DNA of 64,000 nt from Sipunculus nudus (lineage: Eukaryota; Annelida; Sipuncula; Golfingiida; Sipunculidae): assembly GCA_026874595.1 (NCBI GenBank), contig CM049315.1, positions 71,123,916 through 71,187,915 of the forward strand, in the 5' to 3' direction. The notes under the pieces were generated by a model. The model ran no database searches, had not been told where the DNA came from, and saw only the letters and a program-made list of their open reading frames with translations. This document shows positions 45,240 to 55,799 of this stretch, one piece after another. The position numbers and the translations under genes were made by a program. The stretch's first letter is position 1; each line of letters opens with the position of its first letter.

Positions 45240-45690
45240 ATTACGCCGCTCGTATTTCTTGTGACCACTGACCTTATTCAGTCATCACGTTTTGTCCAGG
45301 ATCGAACTCGGGTGAAAAACTTTATGTAACTATTCATATTGAGTTTGATTTATAGCCATTAAATTCCTTTTAATTGGTCACGTTAACACCAAAGTCTGGT
45401 GACCTCTGACCTCATTACATATGCACGGATTTTATGGAGAATCGAACCCAGGCGGGACACTTTATTGGTTAATACCAATATTTAATTGTGAGTGTCATCA
45501 AAATCCATCAAATTCCTGGTCAGTTATCACGGCGACACCACCGAGTAGTCTCGTGATGACATCTGATTAAATATGCTCGGATATCGCAGAGAATCGAACT
45601 CAAGCGAGATACTTTATTGGTCCATACTATTAATGAGTTTCCTGAAAATCAATCAAAATACTGGTAAGTTATTGTTGGTAACCAATGGTT
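45240..45690 (+). repeat. ~145 bp tandem repeat, three units
   Basis: GGATCGAACTCGGGTGAAAA (45300), GAATCGAACCCAGGCGGGAC (45441) and GAATCGAACTCAAGCGAGAT (45591) mark three units. Each is followed by ACTTTAT and a TTAAAT/AATCAA-type spacer. Short matches flank the array at about 45000-45060 and 45780-45850 (AAGAGA.CCATAAGATA), which may mark one composite repeat. Confidence 0.7.
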
Positions 45691-46020
45691 ATTGGACGGA
45701 CCGACATACATATGCTAGTACTATAATAGGATCCGTCAATAAGACGGGCGTTCAAAAATCTTAAAAAGTATAAAAATCAAGCAAGTGTGACCAAAACCTG
45801 ATCAAGTGAAGAGATCCATAAGATATACACCTGCCAAGTTTATTAAAATGGGATGTGAGTAACTTTTTTGTTATGAAGAGGTTACGGACAGAGAGTCCCA
45901 TGTACGGCCCAACGGAGCTGACCACTGTATCACCAGCCAGCTGAGGATTTTGTAAATAAATATACCTGGAGTGGTGAGCTCCTACTTGCACAAAAAGTAA
46001 TCATATCAGCTTGATCAGTG

Positions 46021-46100
46021 AGGGGGGTAATCTAAAATGTAAGGGGGGGGGGGGGGGGTTATATGAAATCAATTTCAGGGGGGGAGGTAATCTGAAGTCT
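46021..46100 (+). repeat. G-rich tract with repeated GGGGGTAATCT
   Basis: A 16 G run (46043-46058), a 7 G run (46078-46084) and a 6 G run, separated by TAATCTAAAATGTAA-like spacers. Strong quadruplex potential on the plus strand. Confidence 0.85.
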
Positions 46101-46164
46101 TTACACCGGGGAATCAGCTCTGAGGGAAGCCATATTGCAGGGGTTTCTCATCAGACACACCAAC

Positions 46165-46575
46165 ATTTATTTGAACAGTTTGGTAGCGGCCAGTAAGGAA
46201 TACTTGAGCCTCTCAAGAGCTTCTGACTTGATGCCGCACACATGCTGTAACCTATCTAAGAAGATTCGGTTGTTCAAAGCTTCAAAGGCCGCAGAAAAGT
46301 CTAAAAGAACCAAAACTACTGGCAAACCCTCATCAAGCTTATTCATGATGTCCGTCTGGACCTTGAGAAGGGCTGTCTCTGTGGAATGAAAGACTCGGTA
46401 GGAAGACTGAAAGCGGTAGCACATCTCAGCTTCAGCAAGATGCTTTTGTAGTTGGTCTGAGAAAGCTTTCTCGATCAATTTGGCGATAAAACTGAAATTT
46501 GATACAGGCCTTTATCAAGACTCTGTTTCTCAATGAGAGGATAGTACCGCGCATGCTTGAAGGCCGTTGGAAAAG
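46165..46575 (-). pseudogene. CR1-like LINE RT fragment
   Basis: The minus strand reads ARYYPLIEKQSLDKG and ISVLSPN. In the next frame it reads IEKAFSDQLQKHLAEAEMCY, RFQSSYRVFHSTETALLKVQ then VVLVLLDFSAAFEALN. These are RT finger and palm motif A regions of CR1/Jockey-like LINEs in correct order. Motif A has AFEALN where active copies have AFDTxD or AFDxVD. It ends before the YxDD box. Confidence 0.85.
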
Positions 46576-46579
46576 TTGA

Positions 46580-47225
46580 TGTTGAGAACGAGGAATTGAC
46601 AATGGATGTAATAATTGGCAGTAAATCCTCCGTGCACTGCATCTCTAACAATGTTTGCTATGGATCAAAAGTTGACATTTTGATTTTTTGTATGAAGTTA
46701 GTGCTTACAGTTCTTAATTTGCGTAATTCTTTAATGCTTATTGACGGAAGAAAACTTTGAAAAGGTGATCTTTGCGTAGCAGGTGATGCAGCCAAGGTGA
46801 TCTTTGTGAAGCATCCGATTTGGCCAACGCTGATCTTTCGGTAGCATAACCTGCTTCATCTTGCAAGTAAATACTTTCCAAAAGAATAGCCCCGGGGTCA
46901 AAAACCACAAGAGATTTCTTTAATATCGGATCGGATAACCTACAGTTAGGGGGAAATGCATAGACGGATTGAACCGTATAAACAGTAACCAATCGTGAAC
47001 AAAAACTTTTTTGAATATATAAACATTTTTGAGGTTTGATGAACTGGTTGTGTGCATAATTTATTTTTTTTATATTTTCCTATTTATACATTTGCAAGTT
47101 TTTTTTTTATGCTGCGATTATTAATCTATGTGATTCGTACAAAGAAGACTTAACAAGATGAGAGCAAATTAGGACCTTGTTAACCTGTTAAATTACATTC
47201 TGTTTAAATATGATAAAACGTGTAG
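46580..47225. other. Unassigned sequence
   Basis: An 84-codon minus-strand frame at 46738-46992 has no recognised motif. A short direct repeat (AAGGTGATCTTTG) lies at about 46760-46805. Confidence 0.4.
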
Positions 47226-47226
47226 A

Positions 47227-47291
47227 ATTTGCATATTTGTACAATTTTACTGTATAAATATATTTGCATATTTGTACAATTTTACTGTATA
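47227..47291. repeat. 30 bp tandem duplication
   Basis: ATTTGCATATTTGTACAATT with TTACTGTATA occurs at 47227-47256 and at 47262-47291. Confidence 0.9.
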
Positions 47292-47345
47292 ACTATTTTA
47301 GTGTATAAATATTTGGCTTTGTGTGACAAATCATGTATTTTGTAG

Positions 47346-47458
47346 ATGATATTGGTGTTTTTCCGCCCGGGCTTACAGGAGAGGATTTCGAGAGGACCAC
47401 ATGCATGCAATATGGGATTCGTATTCTGAAGAATTGGTGCACAACTTGTTCTAAATGA
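47346..47458 (+). CDS. Candidate exon of unknown gene
   Basis: After the acceptor-like CATGTATTTTGTAG a frame reads DDIGVFPPGLTGEDFERTTC then MQYGIRILKNWCTTCSK and stops. It is short (37 codons) but more protein-like than its surroundings. Family unknown; it may be a last exon or a transposon scrap. Confidence 0.3.
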
Positions 47459-48111
47459 TCTGGTACTGTTTGTTTGATTCTGTTTGGTTGGTAATCTTAA
47501 GATTTTTATCTTACAGAAGTTTTAACTGATAACACGGTGTGCTTTTATTTAAAACTGATACATTGCAGAGTATCTTGTAAAAAAAGTTGGTTTTTTTTTA
47601 AACATTCCTCTTTATTTATTTACTTTTTTTTGGTTGAGATTGACGCATTTCTTTGATGCAAATTTGTCAGAGTGAAAAGAAATTTTGTCAATGTGTTTTC
47701 TACACACCTTTCCGCATACAAAATTGAGTTCAGTCACATTGACATCATTCCACGGTCGTTCCTATCATTTCCAAACAACTGGTCAGTGTTAAGTCCGGAT
47801 CTGGCAGATCCAAACACCCCGTGTTTGGTTTGCAGGTACTCATTTGTGCAATACAGTTTGGTTCCGTTCTAGGGCTATATTTTATGTGCTGCGTTTATTT
47901 AACATTCATCTGTCATGCACCACGAACACGAGAGAGCAGGGCTGCAACATGGTTGCTTGTTTGTCCAAGGCTGAAAATAATTGTTTACTATTAAATATGA
48001 GTACGGCTGATCATTGACTGGTAAATAATTATTTAAGATTTTATACTGGAATTCTCTGGTGTATCTGTCCAATTAAACATAATATAGAGCTGAGACACGT
48101 TGTTCTTTTTC

Positions 48112-49190
48112 TTAAATAGATACATCCATGTATTCATCCCATTTATTATTTCTGATACTAGTTATATCACATATGCATTTCGTATAGATTAATTTTGAAC
48201 ATAACTGTGTAAGATCATATGATACATTCTTGATAAAAACAGGATTACTGTAAATAATATTTTTGTCCAAATGTTCATAATCAAGCATGTCACACAAATT
48301 CCTGCGTATACAGCTGATGACTGAATGAAGTTGAAGTGTATGTAAAGATGTTAAGGTAACACCAAATCATTTTCCTATTTAAATTATCAGTCAGTGTTAA
48401 TCAAATCTCCTATAAAATTTATGCCTAAAGAAGAGAGTTTCTTATAAAATATAGATTTGTTACCAATTTTCAAAAATGTATTATTCCATATAGGCTGAGA
48501 TGAAACTTCGACTGTGTACACAGGTGTACAATTTATTACATCGGCCCATGAGATCAAGCACTTCTTATAAAACAACTTTGGAATTGTGTTTACATCAAAA
48601 TTTGTTCTTATGAAGGCAACACCTCAAATTTTTTCCAAATGTTTGGTTACCAACTTGGTCCAAGGATTTCCTTGTTCAAGAATAAGTCTTTTTATCCATA
48701 AAACTTGCTGAGCATTACTCATTAATCTAACATCTGGTAGATTCAGACCGCCTTTACTGTATGGACTGACTGCAGTGTTATACCTCACCTTTGGTTTTTA
48801 CCATTCCAAACAAATTTATTTACTGCACTTTGTATATATTCAATATAACCTTTCGGTGGTTCACACATGTTTGTCACATATGAAATATTTGATATAATGA
48901 GAGACCGAACCACTTCAATCTTACCATATATTGTCAATGAACGTTGTTGCCATAAGTTGAGTATTTGGATTATTTTTTCTTTAAGTCTGGTGAAATTTTT
49001 TTCCATAACCATATCAGAATCATAGGAAAAATATATACCTAAAATTCGTATAACATTTGAATATAAATTAACCCATTTACAATTTATTGACTTAGTTTGA
49101 TTATATTTATACCTGCCAAGCCATGCGGCCTCTGATTTTTCATAATTTACTTCAAGAGAAGTTGTCTTGAATAATATATTTACTTAGGGT
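48112..49190 (-). pseudogene. LINE ORF2 C-terminal part
   Basis: Minus-strand frames in order: SLEVNYEKSEAAWLG, CKWVNLYSNVIRILGIYFSY, RLKEKIIQILNLWQQRSLTI then YGKIEVVRSLIISNISYV, PYSKGGLNLPDVRLMSNAQ, VEVSSQPIWNNTFLKIGN and LGINFIGDLIN. This is the RT thumb, connector and C-terminal region of L1/Tx1-type ORF2. Several frame changes and stops are present near 48780, 48600 and 48390. The protein reading ends near 48112 and is followed by unrelated AT-rich sequence. Confidence 0.85.
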
Positions 49191-49202
49191 TTTCAAACTG
49201 AT

Positions 49203-50075
49203 ATGTCTGGGGATGATGACAGAAAAAGATTAAGGTCGACTTTATCCAGCACTTCAAGTATCTCTAGTACATATACCCACAAGGTAAAAAAAAAACTAAA
49301 TACACTTTAAAAACTGTTTCTGGTGACAGTGGAAATAAAAACAAAGAAATGGCAGAAGGGATTGTAACACAGAAGGTCCTCAGTGACATGCTAGTCCAAC
49401 TGAAATTAGAGATAAGAAACGATTTCAAATCTGTCATAGATACATATATAGAGAAAATAGAATGCAGAGTATTTGAACTTGAAACAAAAATAGATGCTCT
49501 AGAGAGAAGGGTTGCCAGGGTAGAAAAAGAAAAGGGTTGCCATGTTAGAAAAAGAAAACTATGACTTAAAAATGAATCAGAGGAAAGTAAAGAGAAAGCA
49601 CACCAAGCGAAAATACTTGCCATTAAGAACGAGCAGTACTCTCGCAGGTTTTAATGTCAGAATCACAGGGGTTACAGAGAGGGCAACAGATGAAAACTGT
49701 AGAGAAACAGTTTATAGCCTACTAAATGCAAAAATGCACATGAACATGCCAACAAATGCCATAGTTACTGTACACAGGGTAGGTAAGAAAAGACAGGATA
49801 AACCAAGACCAATAATAGTAAGGTTTAAAAATATAGATGACAGAATAGCAGTACAAAAAGAGAGAAAACAACTTAAAAATACAGGGGTCATGATTGTTGA
49901 TGATTTGTGTCATGAAATGGTTCAATTGTTCAACAGGGTTAGAAAGGACCCTAAAGTATTAACTGCATGGACTTGGAATGGCAAAATATTTGCCAAAGAT
50001 AAAGACGATTCCAATCATATTGTAGAGGTGAAATATGGATATAACCTTGTTCCTACATTAGTCATTACATTATAA
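49203..50075 (+). pseudogene. LINE ORF1 (RNA-binding protein), frameshifted
   Basis: ATG at 49203 opens MSGDDDRKRLRSTLSSTSS. The frame is lost in an A9 run near 49290 and continues in the next one with EGIVTQKVLSDMLVQLKLEI and a coiled-coil-like heptad region (VFELETKIDALERRVARVE, about 49480). A second shift near 49545 leads to the C-terminal domain: GFNVRITGVTERATDENCRE, VHRVGKKRQDKPRPIIVRFK, LKNTGVMIVDDL and WTWNGKIFAKDKDD, with a stop at 50073. A coiled coil followed by an RRM-like nucleic-acid-binding domain is the normal plan of L1/Tx1 ORF1 proteins. A short AT-rich spacer of about 220 bp separates it from ORF2. Confidence 0.85.
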
Positions 50076-50299
50076 AACAGTGAGGGGACAAACCACCCAG
50101 TTATGAATAAGTGATGTATGTTTTTCTTATATTCGTTGATTTATTTGAAAGTTCATGCTTGCTATTATATTCAGTGTAAGTGTTTGTTAAATGTTTGTCT
50201 GTGTTATCCTTGTAATTGATGCATACAGTAGAAATATTTATTTAATTGGAGGTATAATGAAAAATATATTCAAATATTTAAATCACTTCACACATACTT

Positions 50300-51060
50300 A
50301 TGTGTAACACAGCTAATTGTGTTAATATAGCAAATTGTGTTAATATAATCTCTTGAAACGTAAGAGGAATGAGGAAGTATGAAAAGAGAAAAAAGATTTT
50401 TAATTGGTTTCACAAACATGGATGTGTTCAAGGAGTTGGTTTCATTCAAGAGTCTCATAGTAAAATAGAAGATATAGATAGCTGGTCCCGCCAATGGAGA
50501 GGTGATGTGTACTTTTCACATGGAACAAATTCCAGTAAAGGAGTTTCAATTATTGTTGGTGAACACTTGGAATTTAAATATAAAGATGTGATTGTAGACA
50601 AAGAAGGAAGATATATATTATTGAAATGTTTTATTCAAGATTGTTCCTTCCTGTTATGTAATATATATGCTCCAAACACAGAGACAGAGCAACTGCAATT
50701 TTATGAAAATTTCAATACTGTAATAAGAGAAAATTGTCTCGATGATGACTTGAAAGTGGTCATAGGTGGAGATTTTAATGTTTGTTTAATTCAAATTGAT
50801 GCTGATTGAGGTCAAGCACTAATAAAAAAGAGAGTTGTATCTAAAATTAATTTAATTATCAATAAATTTGCTCTCATTGAGTTAGAAATCCAAATTAAAA
50901 AAAAATACATGGAGAACATTTAAACCTTTGACACAGAGGCGTTTAGATTATTTTCTTGTAACAAATAATATGCAGTCTTATGTAAAAAGTACAGATATTA
51001 TTGTTTCAGTGGATACTGATCATTCTGTTATTGTTATGAAGCTTTTATTTCAAGAAATAA
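50300..51060 (+). pseudogene. LINE ORF2 APE-type endonuclease domain
   Basis: ATG at 50300; an in-frame TGA lies at 50354-50356 just before NVRGMRKYEKR. Motifs in order: NVRG, FIQESHS (metal-binding Glu), YAPNTE, VIGGDFNVC, RRLDYFLVTN (reached after a frameshift near 50900) and SVDTDHSVI (catalytic DH). This is a complete set of APE-endonuclease signature motifs, so the domain was functional before the stop at 50807 and the shift. The endonuclease nicks target DNA to prime reverse transcription. Confidence 0.85.
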
Positions 51061-51097
51061 GTTTTGCCAAGGCTACTGGAAATTTAACAATTCGTTA

Positions 51098-52535
51098 TTG
51101 AAAGATAAACAGTATATAGAAGACTTAAAGAAATGTATAATAGAATGGAAAGCAGAGATAAAGAATAGTGATCAAGCAAAAAGATGGGAATATACAAAAT
51201 ACAAAATAAGAGGATTTACAATTAGATATTCAAAAATAAAATCAAGAAAAAGAAAGAAAGATCTTGAACAATTGGAAAGAAAATTAAAAGAATTAGAACA
51301 TAGATTGGGTCACCAGTCAAATGAATCAATTTTAAAGGATTATATAGAAACAAAACGTCTGGAAGAAAATTACAACTACATTACAGAAGGGATAATAATT
51401 CGCTCTAGGGCACAGTGGCGAGAGGAAGGGGAGAGAAATAGCACTTATACTCTCTCAATGTAGAAAAAAAGAAACAAAAGAAAATCACGTCAGAAAATTA
51501 ATAATTGATGAAGCAAAGTGATATACTTCATGAACTTCTATACTATGAAGTTCAAAAGGTCTATAAATGTTAGTCATCCTGAATGTGAAGAGTATTTAAA
51601 AGATCTTATTATCCAAAATCTATCAAATGAACAGTCTTCATTATGTGACGTCCCCTTATCCTTTCCAGAAGCTTATAAAATTGTAAAATTAATGCCATCA
51701 AATAAAACACCTGGTAATGATGGATTGACCAAAGAATTTTATGAATATTTTTTCCCAGTGATAGGAGCAGATTTAGTAGATTCTATAAATTACAGTTTTA
51801 TAGAAGGTCAATTGTCACCTAGTCAACGACAAGCAATAATTACTTTACTCGAGAAACCAGGAAAAGATACACATTACATTAAGTCATGGCGACCCATTAG
51901 CCTAATTAATGTTGATTTTAAAATACTAAGTAAAGCACTTGTTGAGAGAATGAAAAATATATTACCTAAGATTATACCTAAAGAACAAAGTGCTTTTATC
52001 AAAGGGAGATTTATTGGTGAACCAATAAGGCTAATTCAAGATGTCATGTATTATTGTAAACAAAAAGATGTATCTGGTATTGTAATTGCTGCAGACTTTG
52101 CCGCAGCCTTTGACTCAGTTGGTCACACATTTATGTACTGTGTATTAAGGAAAATTGGATTTGGTGATTGTGTTATTTCATGGATAAAGACTTTGTATAC
52201 TAATTTAGAGAGTGCAATTATCAATAAAGTAGTGACTAGTCATTATTTTTCAGTAGGCACTCGCACTCTCAATTATCAATAATGTAGTGACTAGTCATTA
52301 TTTTTCAGTAGGCACCCGCCAAGGTGATCCTATGGCATGTTATCTGTTTATGTTAGTATTGGAAGTTTTAGCACAACGAATTCGTACAAATAAAAATATT
52401 AGAGGCATTTATACTTTGTCATCCATAGAGCATAAAATGTGTATGTTTGCTGATGATTCGACTTTCTTTCTTCAAGATGTAAATTCTTTTAATGAGTTAG
52501 TGAAAGTTTTAAACTGTTTTTCACATTACCTGCAA
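51098..52535 (+). pseudogene. LINE ORF2 linker and reverse transcriptase
   Basis: The linker has a very basic, helical stretch (YKIRGFTIRYSKIKSRKRKK) and TEGIIIRSRAQWREEGERNS. A frame change near 51463 leads to the RT: SNKTPGNDGLTKEFYEYFF, LLEKPGKD, WRPISLINVDFKILSKAL, EQSAFIKGRFIG, ADFAAAFDSVGH (motif A), SVGTRQGDPMACYLFMLVLE (motif B) and CMFADDSTFF (motif C, FADD). A 55 bp tandem duplication just before motif B adds 1 base modulo 3 and breaks the frame. Coding ends near 52530 where the twin-priming break lies. Confidence 0.9.
52215..52319 (+). repeat. 55 bp tandem duplication inside the RT domain
   Basis: CAATTATCAATAAAGTAGTG with its continuation to GGCACTCGC at 52215-52264 is repeated at 52270-52319 with two differences, after a 5-base filler. 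Confidence 0.95.
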
Positions 52536-52539
52536 GGGC

Positions 52540-53190
52540 CTTTGTTAAAAAGTAAAATCATATAATGGTTATTATGGATGTGACAAATTTACATAGAAAG
52601 GGTCTTGATGGTCACAATTAAATATCGGACAGACCAAAGTTTTTCCGTAGAATAGATGGAGACGGTCACATTGGCGGCGCCCCCATTTGATCAGCTCTCA
52701 ATCGGAAGGGTTTCTCAGTTCCCTTAAGATTATATGCATCTTTGTTGTCCAGGTGTTATGAGAAAAGTTGTATTTTGTTTTTGAAGAAAGGCCCTAATGG
52801 TATTAGATTAGGAGCCACACGTATCAGGCAGATATCAGATGTATTATCTTCTTTTTAGAGCAAGATGCCATGGAATTCCTAAGAAACCACGTGGTCTGCA
52901 TGAAATAGACCGGTGGAAAGCGAATTTTGCCAGTTCATGCTTTATATCGGTCCTGTGGTGATGTACGGAAGGCTTCCGATGAAACATATATAAAAAATTC
53001 CTCTTATATGTTACATGCATGTTAATTCTTGTTTACCCGTATGGTTCTCTCACTGATGCAAATTTTGATTATGCTGGACGGGCTCGTCCAATTAGAAGAG
53101 TGGTACAGGGAATCTAGATTTATCTGCATTATCCATTTGAAAATCTTCTTGGGTCTTTGAAAATGGTCTGGTCTTGCATTGCAACAAGTG
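52540..53190. other. Unassigned sequence
   Basis: No recognised feature. GGCGGCGCCCCCATTTG near 52673 is a small GC-rich island. Confidence 0.4.
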
Positions 53191-53194
53191 ATAC

Positions 53195-53408
53195 GCAGGC
53201 AGAGCGACGGCGCACTGAATGCCCTCCATATGACAGACTACGGAATGATTCTGAGAAATGAACATAACTTGGGTCCTGTACCAAAAACATTCAGGTTATG
53301 CAGGCAGCGCGACGGCGCACTGAATGCCCTCCATATGAGAGATTCTACGGAATGATTCTTAGAAATGACCATAACTTGGGTCCTGTACCATAAACATTCA
53401 GGTTATGC
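53195..53408 (+). repeat. ~105 bp tandem duplication
   Basis: GCGACGGCGCACTGAATGCC, CTCCATATGA, CGGAATGATTCT and CATAACTTGGGTCCTGTACC recur once in the same order, ending AAACATTCAGGTTATGCA in both units. Small differences (GACAGACTACGG versus GAGAGATTCTACGG) show some age. Confidence 0.9.
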
Positions 53409-53717
53409 AATCAATTTTAAAAAATGAGCTTGGAGAGGTTTTGCATGACTATTAAGCGTGGGGCAAACTGTTGCCTAAGTGGGTCTAATTTTGCCATAAT
53501 ACATAATGTGATATGGCTTGATATAAAGACATACGTTGTAGCAGGATGTTTCTCCCAAATGCAGGATTTTTACTTATCCAGCGAAATCTTCAATGTCAGA
53601 AATAAACTCACCGAAATCTTCAATGTAAGAAATAAACTATCTATCGGGTTTGGATCGTTAAAATCAGGTTTATCCCTTGTCTGCAGTGACGCGCAAGTAT
53701 GTTTTATTACATCTTGA
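53300..53717 (+). pseudogene. Transposon-type coding remnant, family unclear
   Basis: Plus-strand frames read LNALHMR.., YGMILRNDHNLGPVP, then from 53424 MSLERFCMTIKRGANCCLSG, SNFAIIHNVIWL and TYVVAGCFSQMQDFYLS. The pattern (NS/NC-x-x-x-x-x-G-x-FAII-x-x-I) resembles a segment found in uncharacterised transposon-derived proteins of marine invertebrates. I cannot name the family. A 29-31 bp internal duplication (EIFNVRNKL twice, 53580-53640) lies within it. Confidence 0.35.
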
Positions 53718-53859
53718 CGTTGAATAATTTGTGATAATACCTTTAATAGATAGTTCTTATATTAAAAAAGGCAAGCTATAGGCCTTATGTACCAACACGG
53801 GTAGCTGGTTTCCACAGGTTTTTAGGCAGAGCAGTGATAACTGTAAAAGCGGTTTATGG

Positions 53860-53945
53860 CAGTGGTCTTTATTTGGAAACCCTAGAGCTTTTCAAGGCAT
53901 TCGATACTGTTAACCTGCGTCACCAGACCTTAGGGACATGAAACC
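53860..53945 (+). pseudogene. Very short LINE RT motif A scrap
   Basis: Plus-strand frame LYLETLELFKAFDTVNLRHQ carries KAFDTVN, the RT motif A wording, and then stops. It is like 21540-21700 but only about 25 codons. Confidence 0.4.
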
Positions 53946-53999
53946 CTTTACACTTTAGATAAAAGATCACTTATACGAGGTGTTTATTGGTTCTCAGGT

Positions 54000-54735
54000 A
54001 ATATTGCATTATAACAGTAATATATATTCCTTTTTAAATATGCCTAAAGATGGTTTCAAATGTTGGACAGTTGGCAACAGGTAAAACTTTCTTCGCTGAT
54101 TCAATGTAGATTATATAATTATCTTCTGCATATTCACGGGCATGATTTGGAAATATAACATTTATTCAGAATTTTTGTTGTACATGAACACGAAACCCAA
54201 AACAGACGGGCACAATCGAAAGAGCTCTCGAGGCCTCACGTGATACAATATTGACATCATGGTTGATAGTAATCATGGGATAGAGGCATTCACTACACTT
54301 CGGCCTTTTGAAATCAGTTCTCCGAGGTAAAACAAAAGGCCTCACTCACAACTCCTGAGGGGTTTTCCGGACTACTTTTTTAGTCTCAGATATTCAAAAA
54401 CACTCTGTTATCTCTGTTAAATATATACAACATGGATAACACGTGCTCCAGCATGCATAAGGATAGCGTTCACGTTCAAGTCATGGAGCAGCTAACAGAT
54501 ATCCTTGTTATGATATGTGTGAATTGTAATGTAAACTAGATCCAGTTGATCTGTGTTTAACAAGAAAGCCACAACTTGTTCTAAATGTAAACTGGATAAA
54601 TGAAAACAATTATTGTTATATACGCCATAGCAAGGATATTACATATATTTTGCGTTGTAAACATTACCAGATTTTTTTTATACAGATCTTTATTAATGAT
54701 ATTACTATTAATCACACTAAATCTGCTTATTTAGA
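54000..54735. other. Unassigned sequence
   Basis: No recognised feature before the AT microsatellite. Confidence 0.4.
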
Positions 54736-54736
54736 G

Positions 54737-54767
<31 letters not shown>

Positions 54768-54784
54768 TTGTATTGTATGTGCAC

Positions 54785-54817
<33 letters not shown>
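54737..54817. repeat. (AT)n microsatellite, interrupted
   Basis: AT runs at 54737-54767 and 54785-54817, separated by TTGTATTGTATGTGCACG. Confidence 0.95.
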
Positions 54818-54822
<5 letters not shown>

Positions 54823-55024
54823 TTACATATATTATATGTCAGGCCTGTGACAAACTATCTTAATGGAGCGAGGGTAGGGGAAAATAAGGTTAGCACTGAA
54901 GTAATATATGTTTTACGGATGATATCCTGTTTACATAATTTATCACCAGTTTTAGGCACCTTCAATTCAACCTACTTTTATCATGTTTTTTTTTTAAATT
55001 TCAATTATGTTTTAGGCATATTCG

Positions 55025-55320
55025 TTTATAACCCTAACACCAAAACTTGGTGCTTACTGTAATGGTTGTGAGCCGAGATTGGCAGACCTTGCTTGTTATG
55101 TAGGATGCTGGCGCAGTTCGAAAGATTTTTTTTTTTACAAGCTATTGGCTGAGATTTTTTTTTTTTTTGCAGTTTAAATCGGCTTTAAATCCCGACTTTC
55201 TGTCTTATTCCATGTATTTAATATAATTCCTAACCTACTGAACCATAATTCCGTTTTTACGGTCGTTTTTTTTCGTGAATAACGAAAAAAAATAAAACGG
55301 GGCGCAAGATATAGCCTGAA
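55025..55320 (+). repeat. Dispersed repeat family C, copy 2
   Basis: Matches 5236-5530 in the same orientation (CTTGGTGCTTACTGTAATGG, TGTGAGCCGAGATTGGCAGA, TTTAAATCGGCTTTAAAT, TGTATTTAATATAATTCCTA). Confidence 0.7.
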
Positions 55321-55799
55321 GACTTTGATGGGTTATGTCCCTGGAAACAAAAATCTAAAGGATTCTTATATCAGTGGTGGTCGATTTATAAATTATGTTT
55401 GAAACCGTCAACCAAAAGTGGGCTTATCATTCATAAAGTACATTTTGAATGGATTGGCCTGTGACCTTGTCCACGAAACAAAAGGCTCTATCATTGTGAG
55501 TTTGGAATCAATTAGTCCATTTAAACTGGAGTTTTCATCCGCTAACGAATTTGTGTACATCTGGCCCTTGTTATCTCAAACTTTATCTGTGACCCCAAAA
55601 TCTATAGGTTTCTTCGCCTATTGGTAGGCGAGCTATATTGCAAGATTGGGTTCTGGAATGAAAATTTTGGCTTAAAGTGTATCCAGAATGTTTTTAATGA
55701 TATTGTTTCTGTGACTGTGACCTTTGACCTCATGCCCCAAAAATCAAAACATACTTGCTTTATTGATGTGTTATTAGCGAACCTGTGAGCTTATGCGAT

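Larger units (their letters stand above)
48100..52535 (-). mobile_element. L1/Tx1-like LINE with inverted 5' part (twin-priming structure)
   Basis: The 3' part of ORF2 lies on the minus strand (49190 down to 48112). ORF1, the endonuclease and the RT palm lie on the plus strand (49203 to about 52530). The plus part breaks off a few residues after the FADD box (LNCFSHY). The minus part starts at the equivalent next residues (SLEVNYEKSEAAWLG). Together they give one element without overlap or large gap, with the 5' end of ORF1 joined to the start of the 3' part. This is the expected product of twin priming, and the insertion is therefore read on the minus strand. Target duplications could not be recognised by eye. 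Confidence 0.85.

Noticed and set aside
49264-49623. 119-codon minus-strand frame
   Set aside because: It is the antisense of LINE ORF1's coiled-coil region; the Ser/Phe-rich peptide is a shadow.
48100-52535. Two independent head-to-head LINE insertions
   Set aside because: Possible, but the breakpoints on the protein are adjacent and non-overlapping and the join lies at the very start of ORF1. One twin-primed insertion explains this with a single event.
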